A stretch of 64,000 nt of DNA from Guillardia theta CCMP2712 (Eukaryota; Cryptophyceae; Pyrenomonadales; Geminigeraceae), in NCBI RefSeq assembly GCF_000315625.1, contig NW_005434654.1:868551-932550 (forward strand). Reading direction: 5' to 3'. The notes under the pieces are model-generated. The model saw nothing but the letters and a program-made list of their open reading frames with translations. It was not told the DNA's origin and did not search any database. The translations under genes and the position numbers were made by a program. Within the stretch, counting starts at the first letter, position 1, and each line of letters begins with the position of its first letter. Positions 45,492 through 56,369 of this stretch are shown here, piece by piece.

Positions 45492-46705
45492 ATGCTGAGA
45501 TCGCGTCTTGTCAGCGCGATTTCTTCTTGTCACGGTGAGAGCTTGTGCTGGTGCCTGTTTAATTGAGTCGCTGTTAGATGTGTTTTCTCAAAGAATAGTT
45601 GCAAATAGAAGCCTCTGGTTTGTCCAAAATCGCTCTAAGTCGATAGCCTCAAGAAGTGAACTGTCGTTGACGGGTAGTTTCTCCTCCTATCCTTTGCACT
45701 GCATCTGATCGAGCTTGATATCTCAACAATTCAGGGTCTTTAGCTGCAAGGGAAACATCCAAACGATGGATGACCACCATAGTAAAGACAGATGTTTCGC
45801 ATGCCAACTCTTCTACTCTCAGCAAGAAGTCTCTATTGTACGTTCTTGCCTCGGTGAAATTCGAAGGTGAACGGCGAACGATGATGGCTTAGATTTAATG
45901 CAATATCAGATCCAGACATGAATAGGATTGTTCTCCTATGCAAGCAGTGTCCGCTCACGAAAGAATACAACATCCAGCTGCCTTCAGGTGAATATGGTCT
46001 ATGAAGCCCACGTTCAAAAACATTCACACTGGCCCAAAGCCCTTGTCGACGACAAAGAGGACATCCTGAAGAAAAGCTATGAAGTAATGGAGAAGGCTGT
46101 AGGAATGAGTTCTCAAGCGTTCAGGTGATGTCCTTCAATTATCTCATCGGCAATCAACGTGTTTACAGACCTGGGTCACTTTCGACGACATTCAAGCATC
46201 CAGATGGGATTCAAAGTATTCGCTTGCAGACTGTAGATATCGACTTGACCCGCTGCAATGAGTAAGCCTTGCCCTCGCCCACATCACGCTACTGACTTCT
46301 CTCTTCCTCGCCCTCTCGTGAACCTCCGGTAGATGTTTATCAGACAGCGTCCTCGAGACCATAGTAGAGCTCTGTCATGTTTGATTTGATTTGTATGACC
46401 ATTCTCAGGTCCTTGCGCCAGTCAAAAGCTTCCGGGACTCGCTTGCAGTCCTTGGCAGGGAAGGGAGAAACGTTGACGAGATCCTGCAAAGTAAGGCAAT
46501 AGAAGCAACTCTTAAGTGAGTGTTGTTACAGGCATGGCATGGGGAATCGAAACTACCTTGTCAGATAAAAGGGGAACATCGGTGAGTCAATAGTTGCTGA
46601 AATTGCAACTTACCTTACATGCAGAACCTTTTCTTCGTGAAAGCTGTCGCAAATGTTTGGATGCTCCTAACAGTTTCTTATGCGACTATAATCATCTGTA
46701 TGTGA
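45492..46705 (+). CDS. Probable mitochondrial protein with a C-terminal membrane helix, family unknown
   Basis: Ten exons: 45492-45534, 45599-45673, 45735-45866, 45910-45987, 46040-46124, 46169-46261, 46333-46363, 46409-46490, 46532-46581, 46625-46705 (249 residues, all phases consistent, introns 41-71 bp). The first 50 residues are rich in Arg, Ser and Ala with no acidic residue until about residue 35 (MLRSRLVSAISS, then ANRSLWFVQNRSKS), typical of a mitochondrial presequence. The middle is soluble with VDDKEDILKKSYEVMEKAVG and a CNEC pair. The last 25 residues (VWMLLTVSYATIIICM) form a membrane helix at the very end. I do not recognise the family. The gap 44612-45491 shows no gene. Confidence 0.7.
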
Positions 46706-46883
46706 TGTTTGTCAAAGAGTGGTATCTGTTAAAGACGCAATGACAGGTCGAGGATTGGGAATCAACGTCAACTTCCGATTGAATATTTTTTGATTCGATT
46801 GATTGTATTATAAGTTACAAATACATTGTAAGTGGGGTAATTTTTATCTCGTGTCAGTCAAGCTTTTGCACACGCACTCATGT

Positions 46884-47408
46884 TCAGTTCTTTGGGCCCT
46901 TCTTCTTTCCCTTCTTTCCCTTTGCCTCTTCCTGGGGCTCAGCCGCAAGCTTTGATGAAGCCATCAGGGTCTCAAGCTCTGGAACTTCCTCCTGCTTCAC
47001 TTCATGCGCGGGCTCGTTGTCGATGATTTCTTGAGCAGCAGCTGGAGCGGAGACGGTGAAATTTCCAGGGTAGAAGAAGGTTCCGCCATTGTAGTGGTAG
47101 ACAAGACCATCCTTTGTCACCTCGATGGACATGGGCTTGTTGTTGTCAGTAGCCTTGGGAGCCTCCTTCTCTGGCTGCTTGGGTGCCTCCTCCTTCGGAG
47201 CCTTCTCAGCCTCCTTCTTGCCCTTGCCAGCCTTGGGCTTCTGCTCCTTGATTTCCTCCTTCTGCTCCTTGACGTTAGTGACGTTGGCAAGAGCAGTCTT
47301 GGGAGCCTTGGTGGTCTTCTTTGCCACGATCTCCTTGACCTGCTCGACTTGCTCGACCTGCTCGGTCACAACGTTGGCGCTCTTGCGGGCTCTGCTGGTT
47401 GCTGGCAT
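46884..47408 (-). CDS. Lys/Glu-rich protein with a conserved-looking C-terminal motif
   Basis: Single open frame, 174 residues from ATG 47408 (MPATSRARKSANVV); an upstream in-frame ATG at 47480 exists but lies closer to the poly-G tract. The first 110 residues are rich in Lys, Ala, Glu and Pro, like a histone-H1-type or nucleolar tail. Then comes a less biased block around IEVTKDGLVYHYNGGTFFYP, an acidic stretch and a GKKGKKKGPKN end. I do not recognise it. The KKGKKKG end and bias fit a nuclear or ribosome-associated protein (inference). Confidence 0.65.
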   Translation of the reverse strand: MPATSRARKSANVVTEQVEQVEQVKEIVAKKTTKAPKTALANVTNVKEQKEEIKEQKPKAGKGKKEAEKAPKEEAPKQPEKEAPKATDNNKPMSIEVTKDGLVYHYNGGTFFYPGNFTVSAPAAAQEIIDNEPAHEVKQEEVPELETLMASSKLAAEPQEEAKGKKGKKKGPKN

Positions 47409-47516
47409 CGTATCTTTCTTGGAGAAGTGACTTGTTTCACAAAGTGTGCGGACGAAGCTGGGAGAGCTTGTTGGACGCAACGGTGCTGCTCCTCCCTATA
47501 AAAAGAGCAGCGGGAA

Positions 47517-47518
<2 letters not shown>

Positions 47519-47547
<29 letters not shown>
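47519..47547. repeat. Homopolymer of 29 G
   Basis: An uninterrupted run of 29 G lies 39 bp upstream of the first ATG of the Lys-rich gene. Length in the assembly may not be exact. Confidence 0.95.
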
Positions 47548-47679
47548 TGGAGTTGCCAGGGGAAAAGAGACCGTTGAGGCAAAGAATTTCAAAATCGAGA
47601 ATGCCGTTTCTGTCCACTACCCCTGCCCTTCACAACCAAGGGATGGTTAATGGTATGGTGGGGTGGATTTCCAGTTGTG

Positions 47680-48045
47680 CGGCCAAGCGGCCAAGGCCCC
47701 CGGGGGCAGGTGGAGTGGTCCGGCGGTCTCAAAAAGCTCGAGACTCCAACATCCAGCGGAGGTAGAGCCTCTCACCTTTATCGTCCTTTGTTAACACCGC
47801 ACTTAGGAAAAGCGATCCCTTTAACCCACGCGATGACGAGGCTCCATCGCATTTCATCGTTGGCAACTTGCCAAGTTGGCCTTGAAGTAACTAAAAAATA
47901 ATACTCGGAGCCTCCGTCACCCAGCCTCTGGCCGGGCAGTAGCGCACCGGTTCCGAACTGGAAACGGTGACCGGCGGACATGTGGGCACGATCCGGGCCG
48001 GGCGGCGGGGCCGGTGACAAAAAGCAGCGCCGTGCCAGCCTATAA
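47680..48045. repeat. GC-rich island
   Basis: Two GC blocks, gcggccaaggcccccggggg (about 47681) and ccgggccgggcggcggggcc (about 47995), with ggcaacttgaag-like words beside them. It sits between the Lys-rich gene and the PGAM5-like gene and holds no convincing open frame. Confidence 0.45.
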
Positions 48046-48221
48046 ATGCAGTGGCAACTTGAAGATGGCGTAGGATTGGGCAGAAAAGATGAAACACTGA
48101 ATGAGAAAGATGGACGAGATTGGAGGAGGAAGATTAGAGATGATTCACCTCTGATTATGCTCCTCATACCCTGATGGCTGCAGGTGGCTGAGTGTCCGAA
48201 TCACTCTTTGGGCGGAACGAG

Positions 48222-49610
48222 ATGATGAATCCTTTTCTTCGCATGCTCCCAAGAATGATGGCAAGTTCCTCTCTTGGAAGCCAACCATTCAACTCAACAA
48301 GGAAATTCAGAATGCAATCAAGCTTTCAATGCTTGACATGTTGCTCGTGCAGAAGGAATGCCAAGCGTTTTGTATTAGGCTGCACCGCTGCGATGATAGG
48401 TATCGAGCATTGCAGTGTTAAAGTTATAGCTCACTCAACCTTCTCAGGAGCTGCTGGATTCCAATACAGTGTAAACAATCTAAAAGCGGCATGTGAGCAA
48501 AAGACAACGCCAAAAGCAGGTAAGATTTCCTCTTTCGAACCTTCCTCAATTTGGTGAATCGGCTACTTGAGCAAGCAAAACTTGCGATTTTTTGTGCACT
48601 ATTGTCGCCGTCTGATTTCGAAATCGTCTAATTGTTGCATAGAAAATGAGCTTGTCGACATAAGCAATCTCCAAAAGTACAACAGGAACTGGGATGGGAG
48701 GTAGTCGATGTTTCAATATGAGATCGTTGTCTCACTCCCTGTAGGCATCCGAAGGAAGGGCAGCAGAAACCAAAGGCAATTCGATACATCATTCTTGTTC
48801 GGTAATGAAATCAAACACAACTATGACATCATTGTTGACATTCTTTGCAGTCATGGTCAATACAAGGACAACGAATCGAAGGATATCAATGCAGTTTTGA
48901 CATTGAAGGGCAGGCAGCAGGCTCGAATCCTAGCTCAGAAAATCATAGATACGTTCAAACCAACCTCACTTACAGTGAGTGATATGACCAGAGCGAAACA
49001 AACCATGGAAATTCTGTTGGAGAAGCTGCCCAAGGATATTCCCTTGACAACGATGAAGGAGCTGAGAGAGGGTCGCCCCTGCCAGCCGATACCACCTTCC
49101 TCTTCTGGATTGTTCCAGAAGTCTACGGTAGGTTTTCTACAGCACAATGGCGAATGACTCGCTCTTGGGCTCAATGGGCATCTGCAGGTCGAGGCGGATG
49201 GAGCTCGAATTGACAAGGCCTTCAACCAAATCTTTTACAGGGCTCCGGTAGAACAGGTCCCTCGAGCACCTCGGCTGTTAGAGTTGCAAGGTTTGACGGG
49301 CTTCCAGGAGCACCATTCCTATGAGGTTGTTGTGTGCCATGCCAACGTCATTCGCTACTTTGTATGCAAAGCCCTTCAAATTCCAACTGAGGTGATCTTT
49401 GGACGTGTGGTGACACGAATGATTTGGAGTCAGGCATGGCTGCGGATGAGTCTGCCGCATTGTTCGATTACGGTAGAGGTGATGAACAACGTTACAATTA
49501 CATGACGTGTGCTGCGGCAGATGATTGCCATTCATCCGTCTGGTTCAGTGTCGTTAAGAACCCTTGGAAACACACATTACCTGCCACCTTCTCTGATTAC
49601 TACCTCATGA
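48222..49610 (+). CDS. PGAM5: PGAM5-like mitochondrial Ser/Thr/His phosphatase
   Basis: Histidine-phosphatase-fold enzyme anchored in mitochondria. Nine exons: 48222-48399, 48448-48519, 48643-48700, 48745-48801, 48851-49127, 49188-49256, 49308-49391, 49434-49478, 49521-49610 (309 residues; animal PGAM5 is about 290). Met/Arg-rich presequence, a short hydrophobic segment (RFVLGCTAAMIGAAGF), a NWDGR element in the position of the WDPNWD multimer motif, then the catalytic IRYIILVRHGQY, LTLKGRQQARILAQKI, VSDMTRAKQT, MKELREG, VVVCHANVIRYFVCKALQI, WLRMSLPHCSIT and HPSGSVSLRTLGNTHYLP. The catalytic Arg of RHG is split by intron 48802-48850: reading through it gives CSHG, splicing gives RHG. GTG 48192 upstream is not a credible start. 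Confidence 0.93.
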
Positions 49611-49743
49611 GCTGGATTTGATTTCACATGATGATTGCAAGGGTTCTCAGCGAAGATGGGATGGCAGTGGAGCAAAACACTTGTGAACCTCACAGATCGT
49701 TTATAAATTTACAACCTTCAATAAATCGCTTGCAGTATTCACC

Positions 49744-50725
49744 TTAATAACCCTGAAAGCATTGTCAACGTATCTATCAGACAAATGTATCACTCACAGT
49801 GTAGTAAGGCGTTTGGGTGTAGGTTGCCGGGGGAGCCATGCTCATCATCATGGGTTGGGCAGAGTACATCTGCTCATATCCGACCTGCTGCTCTGGGACA
49901 ACATAGGAGACAGGAGCAGCAGAGGTGGTAACGTACTGCACGGGCTGCTGGTACACCGGCATGGGCATGGGAGCAGGAGCAGGCTGAACAATAGGAGGCT
50001 GGGGCTGAGTCTTGCCGGTGAAGAGCCACTTGCCATCGACGTACTCCCATCTGCAGTTTCGTAATTAGCTCAAACAATCAAACTTAGTACAACAATCTTT
50101 ACCCCGGGGTGTTCTCAAGCTCGCTCTTCTGACCAGGCTTGGGGACTGGAGCATATCCAGCAAACTTGAAGCCAGGAGGAGCATTGAGCTCGGGATCATC
50201 GTTCTTCTTGCCTGCTGGCGCTGGCGCAGCCCGTGCAGGGGCCTGCTGGGGCTGGGGCTGGCCCATAGGCATCATCTGCTGGGGCATCATCTGCTGGGGC
50301 TGGGGCATCGGCTGCATGTCATACTGCTGGGGCATGACATACTGCTGGGGCATGTATGCAGTTTGCTCCTGCGAACAGAACAATTCAGCTCAATGGTGAG
50401 ATAAAAGGTTTGGAATGAACGATACATCCACTTTAAAAGAGCAGTAGATCGTGCAGAGAGACTGAACTCAACGATTTCGAAACAAATTTCTGAGCGCAGG
50501 AAGAGGGAGGAAGGGAGAAGGGGGGGAAGCGGAGGGAGAGGCGGAGAGGGAGATTTGAAATATGCATATCACGACAAGGAAGCAGAGAAAATCGTATTTC
50601 ATCACAATTCTCACCGGGAAGGTAGGCATGCCCATAGGAACTTGCGACATGACAGGGTAAGGAGCTGGGGTTCCCGAGATGGGAAGGCCGGCAGGCGCGG
50701 CATAGGAAGCGTATGGGTAGCTCAT
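49744..50725 (-). CDS. Pro/Gln/Met/Tyr-rich low-complexity protein
   Basis: Four exons from the right: 50615-50725, 50103-50368, 49798-50050, 49744-49752 (212 residues, phases consistent; the last exon is only GGT TAT TAA). If its 45-bp intron is not used the protein ends five residues later at 49777. Composition is prion-like: repeated QQYVMP, PQQMMP and PAPMPMP units, MSYPYASYAAP at the start, and one ordered block WEYVDGKWLFTGK near the middle. Such proteins are often RNA-granule or coat-associated, but no family is recognised here. Confidence 0.7.
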
Positions 50726-50749
50726 GGCGGCGCGGGAGGGGTTGCGGCG

Positions 50750-51300
50750 GCCAGACCCTGGGAGGATACTAGAAGAACCCCCAGTAGTACCTACCGTCAC
50801 TACCGGTGAACTTCCCCTTTTACCCACCCTCTCCCCATACCGTGTTATCTGTACTTCCATCTGTACCTTCAAGTGAAATATATAATATTAGTCATGGAAG
50901 ACAAGTAATATATTCAGATACCACCCCCTCTATGGGGTTAGACGAGTGCCGCCCCCTGAGAGACGCGTGGAGTCACGCCCAAGTCTCAGACCTACCCCAC
51001 CTATTTCCAATTGGTCGCTCATTCCTACCACCCTTGTTGAATGTACCCTACCCCAGGGAAAGAGAAGCAATAACGGAGGCGCATATTGTGTACCCCACTC
51101 AATATAGAGTGTTTTCAATTATAGATCCACTTAGTAAATGTACTGCCTTATCGCAAACAAAGCATTTTAGATCTTAGAGAGTCTCTCTTATATACCCCTA
51201 CCCCCAATTAGTAGCGTGTTTCGTTTTAGGCTATCACCCTACCCGTGTCCAAAGGGTAGAAATGCCTTGATCAGCCTCTCCACCCCCCACATGCAAAGAG
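50750..51300. repeat. CCCTACCCC island
   Basis: Words taccgtcactaccgg, ctaccccacc, taccctacccc and tacccctaccccc upstream of the Pro/Gln-rich gene. The gap 50726-52071 otherwise shows only AT-rich DNA and a GC-rich block at 51705-51790 containing gagtcacgg. Confidence 0.5.
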
Positions 51301-52071
51301 AACGTTACAAGATGTGGTACATCGTCCCTCGTACCATGTTGTCAGTACCATATTTATTTGAAAGTTCACAAAATTTGTATTGTAAAATTACATTTTCTTG
51401 GTATAATCGTCTTACCTGCCAAACTTCGTGGTAATCAAGCTTATAAGTTCTCAGATCAGCTCCGACCTTATGTACTGCAACGGTACTTTTTCTTCAACTT
51501 CTGGTACTGAATGTGATCAAGTTGGTACTGGATTTATTACCAGTGTTTCGTCATAAACCGGTAGTACTGCCCCTCATCCCTTTATGGGCAAGTCCTTTTT
51601 CACGCCCGGTAGATTGAATTAGTAGTTTTTTTCTCTAAATTTTGAAATTGGATGAGCTACATTTTCAGCCTGTTAGGGTCATTATGTTGTAACTGACTTA
51701 CGTCTCGCTCAGAGTCACGGTCAGCATGATGTAGTCACTTCCCCGGGACTTCGGACTGCCGGGGCGTCGGCCCGTCCGATCGGATCATCGAGTCGTTTGG
51801 GACGGTTGAAAGGAGTTACAGGCTGACCGTTACACAAACCCATCAAAACCAGGCGGGCCTACTGTGGAATGAGGGCCAGCCCGGCCAACGTGGGATGCAT
51901 ATACATGATGGTGCTTACCACCAAGGTGTTGAGAGTGGATAGGTAGTCGAGACGTGTAAGCGAAACAACGACAGGAACACCACAAGATGTTCATGTGAAG
52001 TGCGACAGAGCTTTCAAACAGAACCATACAGGTTCTATGGAATGGAGTGAAAGCTGCAGTCAGAGCCTACG

Positions 52072-55000
52072 ATGAACAAAACACAAGATGAGGAGCTGAG
52101 CGAAAGTAGCGCCAGTGATGAGGAGTCGCAGGATGAAGAACCTGGTCGTGATCGTGGAAACCGTCTTGCTGACATAACGGGAGAAGATTTCAATTTTACT
52201 TGGTCCTCAGATCATGTTTTGTTGTGCGCACTCATCTCATTTTACGGCAAGTGCTCGCTTCACCCTGCAGAGCCTGAGAGTTGGATTCGATCGACACCAC
52301 TTCAAGTGCTCATCTTTGAATGCATATCGTCTGGGGTGCTTGATTTCGACTATGCTCCTGTTTTAACGTATGTGTCGCATCGAGGGACTAGTAAGCGGAT
52401 ATGGTTGAACCTGAGCCAGGAAGCTCAATCTGCGTTGGATGACTTGCAGGAGAACAATGTCATCCGCGTTCTGAAGATGTATACTGAGGACCATAAGCCC
52501 TCGAGCTGTTTTCAGGTTTCGCCCATAGGAATACGGATGCTCAAAAATGTTCCAGCATCGCTTTTTGATGAGCTTAAACATGTCGTCTACGTGCCTGATA
52601 AACAGAACAGCTTCAAAGACAAGTTACAAATTGAATGGAGAGCTGAAGTTGGCAAATTTGCACTTAATTCCTTGAAGACTGGATTTTCCAGATATTCTGC
52701 CATCACCGACATTGAAGATGTATCCTACGTCTCAAGTCCATTTATTCCCAATTATCTGAGACGAAGCAAAGAACCCTTGACATCGAATCTGAATCGTGCC
52801 GTGGAAGCTTTCAGAGGCAAGACTAATATCATGGATGCAGACTTGATGGAAGCAATCAGCTTGGGAAACGTGCGCATCACTTTGCAAGAATGGATTCCTT
52901 TCGGAGAAAACTCCTTGACTTACATCTCAACCAACATTGGTGTTAAAGATAGATGCCAATTTGCTCGATTTAGCTCTCAGAAGCTTACAGATTTCACAGG
53001 GAATAACATGTCAACAGACACTGGTCTCACAGATGTGAAGATCCTGGATTTCTCTGAACAGAAATTCTTAAACGTTGAGGCTGAAATCAAGTACCCTGAA
53101 GAAGAAGGGATCGTGCAAGTCGAGTTCTTCGGTATCCATGTGTCTGCACGAGGACACATTCTGTTTGGGTTGGAAATTGAATCGATCATGACACGGATGA
53201 AAGATGACATTTCCATTGATCTCTTGAGCAGAACCATTGTAGACATCATGCAAGATTCTTCCACAATCATTGAGAGCATCTTGACTGAGAATCAGAAGGA
53301 CCTCCTGTTCTCACTCTTTCAACAAAGTCTTCACCTTCGGCCCAAGTACAACTGCTTCTTGGCACAAAAGATAGACCCCCTCTTCCTCTCATTTTCTCAA
53401 TACATGGACGGAGGAGACCATGAAAATGAAATCGCACAATTGATCGGCAGCGTACGCTCTGGGCATGACCTTGCCAAGCAACATTTTCTTTTCGTTGGCA
53501 GCACTGGAATTCTCCTTGTTGGGGAACAGGCCCACGAGTATGACTCGTTTCTTGTGCCTTACTGTAGTCTGCAATCCTTACAGCTCATAACAGGAGTATT
53601 GTTCGAATGCTTCAACCACTTGAATTCTCTTATCGACGAAGGCCTGAGGCTGCTGCAGGAGCTTGAATCCAACCCTTATAATGTCGCGAGGATACAGTTT
53701 GTGATGACGCACTCGTTCAAGGAACTGCACAAGTTGGATCTCGTGCTTAAGCACATCTCAGATTCCATCAAGGAGGCCGCCATGCCACCAGAACCTCGCA
53801 ATGACATCGGATACAAGTTGCTCGCAGTCTTGAAATGTCGCAAAACTCAGAGAATACTCAATGCTCGCCTAATTGCTCTCAGGAATTCCTTCGAAGAGGC
53901 CATCAAGAAGATCCGTTTTATTGAAAGGAGGATAACATCAGTCAACCGAAATAGACTTGTCAAACACGTGAAGAGCTCTTCATCCAATTTTGAAAGGATC
54001 ATAATCAACTCTGTGACATTCTTCAACAACGCCAATGTCATGTGGGCAGTGAAATTGTTATTCGTTGTCATACTGTTTAGCAAACTTGCAAGCAAGTTTC
54101 GAATTGGGTCATCGTATTGCAAGGTTGTGCCAATGGCGAAAAATTTCACAAACCTTGTGGCAGGATCAGTGCAGTACACCTTCATCGACCCTCCTAACCA
54201 GACGTACTCGGAGGACTGTCCCTGGATCAATCCCGTCCAGTTGAAGCTGAATGAATATCCTTTCGGCTTCGGGGCAGCCTTTGTGATAGCGTCCCTGCTT
54301 GTGGCCTTGACGGTGAATTCAATAAGTTTCCACTATTTCAAGTACTTCAAGAGAAGGTTTGCGAACGGGTTGAAGGGATGGAGGGTCGGATTTCAAGACG
54401 TCAAGGCAAGCAGGACAGCTTATCGAGTAGAAGCTAACGTGCCGATCAGTCAAGAGGCTCTAGTTCGATACCTCAAGGGCAAGGTGATGCTTAAAAGCTC
54501 TATGCGGCAAGTGGACCACCAGATAGAAGCAAAGAGCAACATGAAAGAGTATGAATGGCAAGAGAGCAGAAGGTTCATCTTCAAGCAAAAGACCATCGAC
54601 GTCTTGTTTCGACTGGATACAACCTTGTCAAAACTCATGACAGTGATGATCACGTGCGACAAGAGAGTGGGTTACGGGTACATCGAGAAGCAGTGGAACC
54701 AGCTGAGAAAGACGATGATCGCACGAGGAGTGCTGATAGACTCCGATGACATCCGATCAGCTCGTCTCACATCGACCACTAGGGATAAGACGATCAAGAG
54801 CATGGGAAACACGCAGGGAAGGCAGGTAGCAAGGAAGTGGAAGAAGGAAAAAGCCGAAGATAACGCCAAGAAAAGAAGACAAAGGAAGTCAAGAGCTGAA
54901 ACTCGAGCGATCAGAGATCGGATAGTCCGTAGGTTGGATGAAAACTCAAAGTCGTCAATCAGGGAAATCCAATCAATAGCTGCAGAAGAGGTTGTCTTGG

Positions 55001-55140
55001 AGCCCAAGGAGATGAACATTGAGGAAATGAAGCTCAAGAATGTCAAGTTTGACTTCATGGAAGGTCAATCACATTCTTTTCCTCTCGACGAGGCGATCGA
55101 GATCGAGAGCGAGGATGAGAGCGAGGAAGACAAGCAGTAA
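52072..55140 (+). CDS. 1,022-residue intronless membrane protein, family unknown
   Basis: One uninterrupted frame from ATG 52072 to TAA 55140. The start is acidic (SESSASDEESQDEE), followed by about 640 residues of mixed soluble sequence with several amphipathic helices. Two membrane spans lie at about residues 657-673 (WAVKLLFVVILFSKLA) and 731-752 (GAAFVIASLLVALTVNSI). The loop between them has Cys pairs and an NQT glycosylation site, so the loop is probably lumenal. A basic coiled stretch (ARKWKKEKAEDNAKKRRQR) and an acidic end follow. Third-position base use is less GC-biased than in the Kelch or kinesin genes. I do not recognise a domain. The lack of any intron is exceptional here (see findings). 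Confidence 0.92.
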   Translation: MNKTQDEELSESSASDEESQDEEPGRDRGNRLADITGEDFNFTWSSDHVLLCALISFYGKCSLHPAEPESWIRSTPLQVLIFECISSGVLDFDYAPVLTYVSHRGTSKRIWLNLSQEAQSALDDLQENNVIRVLKMYTEDHKPSSCFQVSPIGIRMLKNVPASLFDELKHVVYVPDKQNSFKDKLQIEWRAEVGKFALNSLKTGFSRYSAITDIEDVSYVSSPFIPNYLRRSKEPLTSNLNRAVEAFRGKTNIMDADLMEAISLGNVRITLQEWIPFGENSLTYISTNIGVKDRCQFARFSSQKLTDFTGNNMSTDTGLTDVKILDFSEQKFLNVEAEIKYPEEEGIVQVEFFGIHVSARGHILFGLEIESIMTRMKDDISIDLLSRTIVDIMQDSSTIIESILTENQKDLLFSLFQQSLHLRPKYNCFLAQKIDPLFLSFSQYMDGGDHENEIAQLIGSVRSGHDLAKQHFLFVGSTGILLVGEQAHEYDSFLVPYCSLQSLQLITGVLFECFNHLNSLIDEGLRLLQELESNPYNVARIQFVMTHSFKELHKLDLVLKHISDSIKEAAMPPEPRNDIGYKLLAVLKCRKTQRILNARLIALRNSFEEAIKKIRFIERRITSVNRNRLVKHVKSSSSNFERIIINSVTFFNNANVMWAVKLLFVVILFSKLASKFRIGSSYCKVVPMAKNFTNLVAGSVQYTFIDPPNQTYSEDCPWINPVQLKLNEYPFGFGAAFVIASLLVALTVNSISFHYFKYFKRRFANGLKGWRVGFQDVKASRTAYRVEANVPISQEALVRYLKGKVMLKSSMRQVDHQIEAKSNMKEYEWQESRRFIFKQKTIDVLFRLDTTLSKLMTVMITCDKRVGYGYIEKQWNQLRKTMIARGVLIDSDDIRSARLTSTTRDKTIKSMGNTQGRQVARKWKKEKAEDNAKKRRQRKSRAETRAIRDRIVRRLDENSKSSIREIQSIAAEEVVLEPKEMNIEEMKLKNVKFDFMEGQSHSFPLDEAIEIESEDESEEDKQ

Positions 55141-55329
55141 GCATGACTGCTACCAATTAAACCTGTTGTACACTTGTTTGTGCCCCTCTTTTCTTTCGTC
55201 GCCACTCATCTCTGTCATGGCAATCATGCCATGCTCTGTAATGACATGGTGAGCATCGGCTCGCCTCTTCTGCTCTCAAATGCTTTCCCTCTCGTCTTGT
55301 CGTTACCCAGTCCAACTGGGTCCTGATGC

Positions 55330-55400
55330 CCTCCCACCCTCCCTCCCTCCCTCCCTCCCTCCCTCCCTCCCTCCCTCCCTCCCTCTATCCATCCATCCAT
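55330..55400. repeat. CCCT and CCAT tandem tracts
   Basis: About twelve ccct units (55338-55386) followed by atccatccatccat, 190 bp after the stop of the intronless gene. Confidence 0.9.
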
Positions 55401-55479
55401 GCTGTTGCGCACTATCCTCCACTTGTCAGTCCCAGGCTTGCTCAGTCAGTTCCCTGCATGTCTGGATCTTCCCCGCGGC

Positions 55480-56060
55480 TTGCCGCGTGACTGCTCACAG
55501 CCGGTAGTGCGGTCACGTTCAGCTCAGCCCGGCCGCTCCGCCGCTCCCGAGTCCGCCGATCATGCGGCAGTGACGGTTGATGAAGGCTGCCATGATGCCA
55601 TTCCGACAAGTCTGCCGGGAGCCTGGGCTCAGCTGCCGCCATGACTCCCAGATGGGCAGCGGCACGATCGGATGATTCGCCGACAAGTTCATCGGCGACT
55701 CTGAGATTGCGGCCGCTGATCGTACCGTCAGGCCGCTGTACGGTCAGTGTCACAAGGCTCAGTGTGAATCGTCCCGGAGTCACGGGCCGATCCGACCTCA
55801 GCCGCCGGCCGGTCACTGTCAGGCTGGAGTCCCGGCGCCGGCGGCCGCCGAAGTACTGGCAATTTTCCATCAGCAACTTCAAGTTGCCAGTCGGCGGGGG
55901 CCGCCGCCGGGCCCGATCGTCGGACGGTGACCGCCGTTCATTGGCGGCGGGGCCATGTGACAGTGCCCGGTGACCGGCGTTACCGCCGCCGCGGCAACGT
56001 AGCCTTGAAGTTCTGAGTACGTGAGCCTGCGAAGAGGAGGCCTTCCTAGCCCGGGCCGTC
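55480..56060. repeat. Large GC-rich island
   Basis: Nearly 600 bp of GCCGG/CGGTCA/GTGACCG-type sequence, with internal inverted words (ggcaatttt..acttcaagttgcc, cggtcactg, cagtgac). Both strands have open frames of 110-206 codons, but they are a side effect of base composition. It shares gagtcacgg (55777-55785) with the islands at 51.7 and 63.3 kb. A smaller sister block lies at 56200-56345. Confidence 0.55.
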
Positions 56061-56369
56061 ACTCATCCTAGCAAACTCGGAGTCCTGAGCAAACTTGAAC
56101 TGTCTGTCTTGTTGCAGCTAAGACGGTCGATAAGATCACGGTACGGCCTGCATTACTTTGGCATCAGAGAACAAGCCTTCAGTGAACGCGGCCGGGTAAA
56201 ACTTCCGAAGTTCGGATCAGCGGATCTTCTCGGAAACGTGACCGTCGTGACTATGACTCGCCCCGGTGGCAAACCAGGCTCCTGTGAGTCGGAGGCTCAG
56301 TCACTGTGACGGGCCGGGCCGGGCGCCGCCGGCCGCGGCCCGTTTTGCTGGACCTCATCCTTCCTAAGG

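Noticed and set aside
47490-47510. TATA box (tataaaaag) for the Lys-rich gene
   Set aside because: It reads in the plus direction while the gene runs on the minus strand.
55442-56062. 206-codon minus frame and 110-codon plus frame in the GC island
   Set aside because: Stop codons are rare in such GC-rich DNA; Arg/Pro/Ala strings with no domain or splice logic.
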